Source: an uncultured cyanobacterium (lineage in GTDB: Bacteria > Cyanobacteriota > Vampirovibrionia > Gastranaerophilales > Gastranaerophilaceae). Taken from it: DNA of 11,329 nucleotides. Both the position numbers and the translations under genes were made by a program. Position 1 is the first letter of the stretch, and every line of letters begins with the position of its first letter. Positions 6,778 to 11,329 of the stretch are shown one piece after another. The DNA is taken from contig CAMTNN010000037.1 of assembly GCA_947073895.1 (NCBI GenBank), forward strand, positions 1 to 11,329, in the 5' to 3' direction. The notes below the pieces were generated by a model that did no database searches, had not been told where the DNA came from, and worked only from the letters and a program-made list of their open reading frames with translations.

Positions 6778-8366
6778 TATTCCACCCACTTAGCTTCAAT
6801 GCTTGAAATTATCATATCAAGCTGCAATAGTTCAAAATCGTCTGCTTGCGGTTGAAGTTTTTGTTCAAACATAGTAGCTGCTTTTCTCTGATTTTTAAGA
6901 ATATAGCGCTGACCTACATAGTATTCATAGATGCTCTTTCTTAAAATATTGGTTAAGAACGCATAATTTGTGCCTAGTGAATATAATGTTTGAGCCAGTT
7001 CCTTATCGTCTTTTAAAAGTCTTAAATACGCAGCAATATTAAAATTAACCATTTGATAGGCAAGCTCTTTTGCTGTAAAAATGCTATCAAAGTTATCTGC
7101 TACAAATTTATCTAAATCAACATTAAAGTTGTTTGTTTTAAACTCTCTTGAAAGTTTATCAATAAATACTTTGAATTCTGGTGATGTGATTTCATCATAA
7201 AACCAATTTTGAACATAATCACTTAAGCAAAGCTTATCAATTTCTTTTTGATTAAGTTCTTTTTTATCAAGACTAACTTCAGGGCGCTCAGCTTCTATAT
7301 CAAGCAGAATGCTTTCCCAACAAATATATTCATAAGGAATCGGTTCATCATTAGCATAAGAGCTTTCAACAGCCTGCAAAGCCAAATATTTGACAATTCC
7401 CGGCTTAACTTCGTATTTTTCCTGATAATTGTAGAATTTGTCTATAATCTTGTAGAAATCTCTTTCTTGCATATCGTTAAACCCAAATGAGTCTAAAATT
7501 CCATATCTAGGGTTAACAACAAGCGCAAGGAACTGTAATGTTTTGTTAGGACGTATTCTTGAGAATATAACTGCTACATTTCCGTGTCCGTCAGGGAAAG
7601 AAACATAAGACTTGTATGGCTTACTTTCTTTTAAAATTTCTTTGTAGAATTCTACTGTGTTATCAACTCTGATTCCTGAAAGTTTAAGAGATGAAAGAGC
7701 TTTGTTAATTTTAGCTTGCTGTGCCTCATTTACATATTGTTTAACGTTCTCCAGTGCATGATAAGCCAGTTGAGACTTGGTGTTACCTAAAATCTCTAAA
7801 GCAACATCTCCGACTTCTGTTTCCATATAGAATAAGAATACTGGAATTACGATATTAGCAAGCGCATCATGTGCGTAATCCTCTTCTAAAGACCTTATTA
7901 AAAGAATTTTATCGTTATCTGAAAGCGCATTCAAGAAATCCATAAAGTCAATTTGAGCTTCCGGATTCATAATTGCTGTATCAAGAAGTTCTTTTGTTTC
8001 TTTGTTTATGAGCTCGTTGAATTTTTCAAAATAACCGCTTATTACTTCATAATCAATTTTATTACCAAGGTCTTTTAACATATTAAAAGCAATCATTTTA
8101 ATATGGTCATTGTATTCAGGGCTTTTAATAACATCCCACAACTCGTTATTAAGCTGTTCTTTTTCAACGAGTTCTGTTAATAACCAACAAATAATAAGCG
8201 AGCGGTGCTCGTCAGCATTAACCAACTCTCTGATAAGGATATCAATTACAGCTTTCTTATCATCTATAAGTTTTAAGTCCGTTAACAGCGACGGATCAGG
8301 CATAGTCGAGTCTGAGATAGCCCTCAAGGTTGCTAAGACTTCCGCTTTAATTTGTAGTTTATTCAT
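6777..8366 (-). CDS. Unknown 529-residue helical-repeat protein in the ruvX operon
   Basis: A large cytoplasmic-looking protein that I do not recognise. Residues about 36-230 consist of paired amphipathic helices resembling HEAT or ARM repeats, such as KAVIDILIRELVNADEHR (38-55) and DHIKMIAFNMLKDLG (87-101). Residues about 231-300 look like an alpha/beta insert with beta strands YVSFPDGHGNVAVIFSRI (254-271) and LQFLALVVNP (277-286). Residues 300-529 are again helical. No signal peptide, membrane span, nucleotide-binding loop or clear catalytic motif is visible. A scaffold or protein-binding role fits the fold but is inferred. Its ATG follows AGAGGG six bases upstream. Its stop overlaps the ruvX start by one base (TAATG), a sign of tight co-translation. 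A promoter-like pair lies just upstream, in the gap after aroE. Confidence 0.8.
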   Translation of the reverse strand: MNKLQIKAEVLATLRAISDSTMPDPSLLTDLKLIDDKKAVIDILIRELVNADEHRSLIICWLLTELVEKEQLNNELWDVIKSPEYNDHIKMIAFNMLKDLGNKIDYEVISGYFEKFNELINKETKELLDTAIMNPEAQIDFMDFLNALSDNDKILLIRSLEEDYAHDALANIVIPVFLFYMETEVGDVALEILGNTKSQLAYHALENVKQYVNEAQQAKINKALSSLKLSGIRVDNTVEFYKEILKESKPYKSYVSFPDGHGNVAVIFSRIRPNKTLQFLALVVNPRYGILDSFGFNDMQERDFYKIIDKFYNYQEKYEVKPGIVKYLALQAVESSYANDEPIPYEYICWESILLDIEAERPEVSLDKKELNQKEIDKLCLSDYVQNWFYDEITSPEFKVFIDKLSREFKTNNFNVDLDKFVADNFDSIFTAKELAYQMVNFNIAAYLRLLKDDKELAQTLYSLGTNYAFLTNILRKSIYEYYVGQRYILKNQRKAATMFEQKLQPQADDFELLQLDMIISSIEAKWVE

Positions 8367-8391
8367 ATAGCCCTCTATAATTTATCCTTAA

Positions 8392-8420
8392 ATTGTAACT
8401 TAAAAAACAGGCTTTCGCAA
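8392..8420 (-). promoter_or_regulatory. Likely internal promoter for the unknown/ruvX/DUF1292/Clp/tilS train
   Basis: On the minus strand TTGCGA (8420-8415, four matches to TTGACA) is followed after exactly 17 bases by TACAAT (8397-8392, five matches to TATAAT). The -10 ends 26 bases before the ATG at 8366. It lies in the 59-base gap after aroE, the largest gap in the train. It would let the downstream genes be expressed independently of aroE. Confidence 0.55.
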
Positions 8421-8425
8421 GTTAA

Positions 8426-9268
8426 TTAACCAAGAGCTTTAAGAGCTGCAATTTTCATTAAATTAGCATCAGGAATTCTTCCTGTCCAAATCTCAATTGC
8501 TCTCTGTGCTTGATAAACAAGCATGTCAATTCCTTCAATAGTCCTGAACCCTCTTTTTTCTGCTTCTTTAAGAAGAAGAGTTTTTATAGGGTTATAAACA
8601 ATATCATAGAATACCGTTTCTGGAGCAAGATTGGCAAAATCTTTTATTTCAAGAGGCATTTCTCCTGCCATATATCCTCGCATACCAATTGGAGTAGCGT
8701 TTACAATAATAGCAGAGTCTGCAAGACTTCGTATATTCTGAATTTGATAAACATTAAAATTTATCTGAGGGAACTTTGCTCTCATATATTCTAAGGTTTG
8801 GCGGGAATTAATAATATTTCTTGTATAAAAATCAATATTAGCGATTCCTTTTTCTACCAGTCCGACAACAGCAGCTCGGGAAGCACCTCCTGTACCTAAA
8901 ATACTTGCAGTTTTGCCATCCAGCTTAATGTCAGTCGGGATTGCTTTTTTGAATCCGTAAATATCGGTGTTATAACCCATAAATGAACGGTCTTCGTTTA
9001 TTTTGACCGTATTAACACAACCGGCAATATTTGCGTAGTCATCAATATCGTCTAAAAACAATGACATCGGTACCTTTAGAGGAATTGTTACATTAAACCC
9101 GTTGTATTCGTTGGTTTTAAGAAATTTAATCCTTGAAATCAAGGCTTCAGGCGGAGTTTCCAAAACATCATAAGAACCTTCTAATCCAAGACTTTCAAAT
9201 CCTGCTTTTTGTATTACAGCAGAAACAGAATGTCCGAGTGGATAACCTATAATTCCGAGTTTAAACAT
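8426..9268 (-). CDS. aroE: Shikimate dehydrogenase
   Basis: A 280-residue enzyme that reduces 3-dehydroshikimate to shikimate with NADPH, in the pathway to chorismate and aromatic amino acids. The substrate site is visible: GYPLGHSVS (8-16) with the two conserved serines, NVTIPLK (59-65) with catalytic K65, N86 in CVNTV and D102 in NTD (100-102). The cofactor domain has GTGGAS (125-130) and the NADP-preferring loop YTRN (148-151). NATPIGM (190-196), YDIVYNP (221-227) and EGIDMLVYQAQ (245-255) complete the family pattern. The length is typical. The ATG is preceded by GGAAGGAGA with good spacing, and by an extended -10 promoter. It is the first gene of the minus-strand train and reads away from the 186-residue gene. 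Confidence 0.95.
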   Translation of the reverse strand: MFKLGIIGYPLGHSVSAVIQKAGFESLGLEGSYDVLETPPEALISRIKFLKTNEYNGFNVTIPLKVPMSLFLDDIDDYANIAGCVNTVKINEDRSFMGYNTDIYGFKKAIPTDIKLDGKTASILGTGGASRAAVVGLVEKGIANIDFYTRNIINSRQTLEYMRAKFPQINFNVYQIQNIRSLADSAIIVNATPIGMRGYMAGEMPLEIKDFANLAPETVFYDIVYNPIKTLLLKEAEKRGFRTIEGIDMLVYQAQRAIEIWTGRIPDANLMKIAALKALG

Positions 9269-9292
9269 AGCAGTCTCCTTCCTTTGGAATCA

Positions 9293-9301
9293 ATTATAAC
9301 A
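9293..9301 (-). promoter_or_regulatory. Extended -10 promoter of aroE
   Basis: The minus strand reads TGTTATAAT, a perfect TATAAT (9298-9293) with the TG of an extended -10. It ends 25 bases before the aroE ATG. No good TTGACA-like box is seen at 16-18 bases, which is common with extended -10 sites. Transcription would start near 9286, leaving a leader of about 18 bases that is mostly the ribosome binding site. Confidence 0.6.
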
Positions 9302-9328
9302 GAAATTTCATACTGAATATATTAAGCT

Positions 9329-9357
9329 TTGTAACAATACTAAAAAAATACTAAAGT
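9329..9357 (+). promoter_or_regulatory. Weak candidate promoter for the 186-residue gene
   Basis: TTGTAA (9329-9334) and TAAAGT (9352-9357) are 17 bases apart and each match four of six consensus bases. TAATAC at 9376-9381 is an alternative -10 with no matching -35. The region is AT-rich, so chance matches are likely. The ribosome binding site AAGGAG, seven bases before the ATG at 9402, is clear. Confidence 0.3.
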
Positions 9358-9364
9358 TTTTAGT
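9336..9364 (+). repeat. Two direct and one inverted ACTAAA copies upstream of the 186-residue gene
   Basis: AATACTAAA occurs at 9336-9344 and again at 9347-9355, one helical turn (11 bases) apart. The second copy is followed after three bases by its inverse, TTTAGT (9359-9364). The cluster overlaps the candidate promoter, a position suitable for an operator. The repeats are seen; regulator binding is inferred. Confidence 0.45.
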
Positions 9365-9401
9365 CTTATTAGCCGTAATACAAATTATAAGGAGTAAAAC
9401 T

Positions 9402-9962
9402 ATGGCAGGCGAAGATTTTCATGTTGAAAAAAGTAATAACCCTGTACCGCAGCAACAGGGAGGCAAAGTAATTGATGAAGCAAATTACAGGATTCATGCA
9501 CCGCGTCAAAACGGGCCGGCGGCGGTAGGCAGAGGAGGTGATCCATTATTTAGAAATATTCGTGCTACGAAAGAGCAGTTGATTGAGTTATTGGATGAAA
9601 CAACTACCGTTCAAGACTGGGTACAGCGTGAAACTTGTAATAATGTAGCCTTGTCATGTCTTGATAATGAAAATTTAAAAGAAATCTATTTTGAAATCAA
9701 AGACGGCTTTGGTGAATATGGGCCTATGATGCTAATGGGTTTCAAAACTCCTCAAGGTGTTGAAATTCCGCGACTAAAACTTCTTGATGCTAATGGCGAC
9801 GTAATAGAAGTTCTGACAGGACCTATGGCTATGGATGAGCTTAATAAAAGAGCTCTTGCATATAAAGAATCTAAAAACGGATATGAAGCTCTTGAGTTAC
9901 CTTTAGATGAGGAAATTTGTGTAATTGAAGACTATTCTGGAAATATAGAAGATTACTCTTAG
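9402..9962 (+). CDS. Unknown 186-residue protein with disordered N-terminus
   Basis: A soluble protein I do not recognise. Residues 1-50 are rich in Gly, Pro, Gln and Asn (for example PVPQQQGG, 15-22) and probably disordered. Residues 54-100 are mainly helical, with TKEQLIELLDETTTVQDWV (56-74) and two cysteines (C79, C86). Residues 104-142 look like short beta strands around MMLMGF and RLKLLDANGDVIEVLTG. The C-terminus ends with a tandem IEDYS (175-179 and 182-186). No signal peptide or membrane segment is present. The start is well supported by AAGGAG seven bases upstream. It is a single-gene unit, divergent from aroE and ending one base from the stop of the converging TPR gene. The function is unknown. 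The long, well-placed open frame supports it as a real gene. Confidence 0.82.
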   Translation: MAGEDFHVEKSNNPVPQQQGGKVIDEANYRIHAPRQNGPAAVGRGGDPLFRNIRATKEQLIELLDETTTVQDWVQRETCNNVALSCLDNENLKEIYFEIKDGFGEYGPMMLMGFKTPQGVEIPRLKLLDANGDVIEVLTGPMAMDELNKRALAYKESKNGYEALELPLDEEICVIEDYSGNIEDYS

Positions 9963-9990
9963 ATTATTTTGAATCCTTCTTCAAAATAAT
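9963..9990. terminator. Perfect inverted repeat at a convergent gene junction, possible bidirectional terminator
   Basis: ATTATTTTGAA (9963-9973) and TTCAAAATAAT (9980-9990) are perfectly complementary over 11 bases with a six-base loop. It begins one base after the plus-strand TAG and covers the last codons of the TPR gene. It is AU-rich and has no U-tract after it in either direction, so it is not a classical intrinsic terminator. It could instead pause polymerase or protect both 3' ends. Confidence 0.45.
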
Positions 9991-11329
9991 GCCGTTTAGT
10001 TTGCAGAATGACGTTAAAACACTTAGTTCTTCTTTTATGTTGCGCTGGAGTGCTTTTTGTTCGGCTACAATTTCTACATTTTTAGCAAGCTGGAACATTT
10101 TTAGTGCTTGTTTAATATAATTGCCTCTATTGCCTGATTTAGGTAATGCAAGTTCCTGATATAGTTTTGCGGTCTGAATATATGCTTTAACAAGAATGAA
10201 CTGTAAATCGAACTGTTTTGCTATAAAGATACTTTTTTCTAAATATACTTTTGCAGAGTCAAAATCTTGTTTTGCAAGATAAATTTCTCCGATTAGTTTA
10301 TTAAATAAAGCAATAAAATAGTAGTTATTGATATTTGGTCCTTGTGCAATATCCAGTGCTTTTGTTGCAATGTCAAGGGCAAACTGTGTTCCGCTTGTGA
10401 TGAGCTTAATTTCAGCAATCAGATACCAGGATAAAAGGACTCCTGTTGCGACTTTTTCTTTAGCAAAATATGCAACCTGTTCTTCCAGAATTTCAAGCGC
10501 TTTTTTTGTCTGGTTGTTGTCTTTTAGCATTTTGGCAAGCAATGTCTTAAGTATATTTTTAGTAAAATTGTCATTTACATTATTTGCGTAAGCTGCTACA
10601 TTAAATAATTCAGTATGAAGCGTATTGTAGTCTTTTTCAAAGAATTTATTTAGTATATCAATAAAATTCCATCTTGAAACAATAAACGTATCCATATTGT
10701 CCAACGAGTATTCTTTCAGCATATCGTCAAGGATTTTATTTGAATTCTTAATATCCCCTTTTATAGTATTAGCTAAAGCTAAAAGCAGATTTGCTTTGCA
10801 TATCAAGGAAGGTTCTATTGTCTGGTTTTTATCCAATATTTCATAAACGCTTTGTATAACTTCAAATGACTTGTTGTTTCCCTGAAAAGCCAAGGCCTCT
10901 GCAAAATCAAAGTAAACACCGACCCATAATTCAAATAAATCTTTAATTTTTATTTGAGCAGTGTCTCTTCCTTTTGTCAGTATTTTTTCTAAATCAGCAA
11001 GTATTTCTGTTTCAACAGTATTAATAAGCTGTCCACAGTTTCCCAGACGAAGCATTGGTTTTACTAATCTTGATTTTACAAGAGTTCTTTCAAAGCTCAT
11101 TTCAGCAGGTAATTTATTCAAAACATTTTCAGTACACTCGATTGCACCCCAATAATTACCGCTTTTCATTGAACAAGAAGCAAGATAACCTAGCAGCTCA
11201 ATGTGTTCCGCATCCTCATGATCATCGATTAACATTATTGCTTTTTGTAGAAAATCAAATGCAGCATTATGATCAATAGGTTCTAATAATTTCCCAACTC
11301 TTGTATAAATATTTTTCTTGATTTTTTGA
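9964..11329 (-). CDS. TPR-repeat protein, C-terminal part (5' end beyond window)
   Basis: The frame is open from its TAA (9964-9966) to the right edge, giving 454 visible residues. An ATG at 11235 is probably internal, because helical TPR-like sequence (for example YTRVGKLLEPIDHNAAFDFL) continues upstream with no stop. The visible part is a solenoid of helix pairs with TPR-like Gly/Ala/Tyr spacing. Examples are YLASCSMKSGNYWGAIECTE, LANTIKGDIKNSNKILDDML, AKMLKDNNQTKKALEILEEQ and GEIYLAKQDFDSAKVYLEKS. The last approximately 60 residues are a Lys-rich helical end (QALKMFQLAKNVEIVAEQKA and onward). Such C-terminal solenoids occur behind kinase, ATPase or regulator domains (MalT- or PknK-like), but that part is not visible and the idea is speculative. 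It converges on the 186-residue gene with one base between stops. Confidence 0.8.
   Translation of the reverse strand, partial: QKIKKNIYTRVGKLLEPIDHNAAFDFLQKAIMLIDDHEDAEHIELLGYLASCSMKSGNYWGAIECTENVLNKLPAEMSFERTLVKSRLVKPMLRLGNCGQLINTVETEILADLEKILTKGRDTAQIKIKDLFELWVGVYFDFAEALAFQGNNKSFEVIQSVYEILDKNQTIEPSLICKANLLLALANTIKGDIKNSNKILDDMLKEYSLDNMDTFIVSRWNFIDILNKFFEKDYNTLHTELFNVAAYANNVNDNFTKNILKTLLAKMLKDNNQTKKALEILEEQVAYFAKEKVATGVLLSWYLIAEIKLITSGTQFALDIATKALDIAQGPNINNYYFIALFNKLIGEIYLAKQDFDSAKVYLEKSIFIAKQFDLQFILVKAYIQTAKLYQELALPKSGNRGNYIKQALKMFQLAKNVEIVAEQKALQRNIKEELSVLTSFCKLNGIILKKDSK

Noticed and set aside
6778..6789. GTG start for ruvX at 6789
   Set aside because: It would add MGGI before the usual N-terminus and lengthen the overlap with the upstream gene; the ATG at 6777 gives the typical family start.
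8510..8794. Plus-strand open frame inside aroE
   Set aside because: It is an antisense shadow of conserved aroE codons with no recognisable domain or initiation signal.
9269..9401. Riboswitch or small RNA in the divergent region
   Set aside because: Only 133 AT-rich bases, with promoter-like boxes and short repeats but no conserved aptamer-like structure.
1..11329. CRISPR array, tRNA, rRNA or insertion sequence
   Set aside because: No regularly spaced repeats, cloverleaf-like sequence, rRNA segments, transposase motifs or terminal inverted repeats were seen.

Overview
The window is AT-rich bacterial DNA, densely coding, with no RNA genes, insertion sequences or CRISPR visible. Several features point to a gut non-photosynthetic relative of Cyanobacteria (Vampirovibrionia/Melainabacteria, Gastranaerophilales type): low GC, a housekeeping operon mixing genes familiar from Firmicutes neighbourhoods (ruvX with a DUF1292 gene, tilS with hpt), a flavodiiron protein with rubredoxin, and several lineage-specific proteins of unknown function. 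This assignment is an inference; no marker gene proves it.

Layout. Positions 1-426 hold the 3' end of a plus-strand gene of unknown function. It runs tail-to-tail, with a 12-base overlap, into a minus-strand gene (415-1419) for a protein with one hydrophobic segment and repeated Tyr/Asp-Gly-Lys units. From 9268 down to 1492 lies a long minus-strand gene train: aroE, a 529-residue unknown protein, ruvX, a DUF1292 protein, an array of six Clp N-terminal repeats without ATPase, tilS, hpt, a flavodiiron protein and a 53-residue rubredoxin. Apart from the 59-base gap after aroE, neighbouring genes overlap or lie 0-28 bases apart, and some ribosome binding sites sit inside the last codons of the gene before. 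Promoter-like sequences precede aroE, the 529-residue gene and the 415-1419 gene.

A 133-base divergent region (9269-9401) separates aroE from a plus-strand gene for a 186-residue unknown protein (9402-9962). That gene ends one base from the stop codon of a minus-strand TPR-repeat gene that runs off the right edge. A perfect 11-base inverted repeat lies at this convergent junction.

How the genes fit together. The train combines aromatic amino acid biosynthesis (aroE), RNA maturation and tRNA decoding (ruvX, tilS), purine salvage (hpt), probable proteostasis (Clp repeats) and O2 or NO detoxification (flavodiiron plus rubredoxin). That is consistent with an anaerobe's constitutive housekeeping operon. 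The most unusual member is the ATPase-less Clp-repeat protein. No dedicated new defence or mobile system was recognised.
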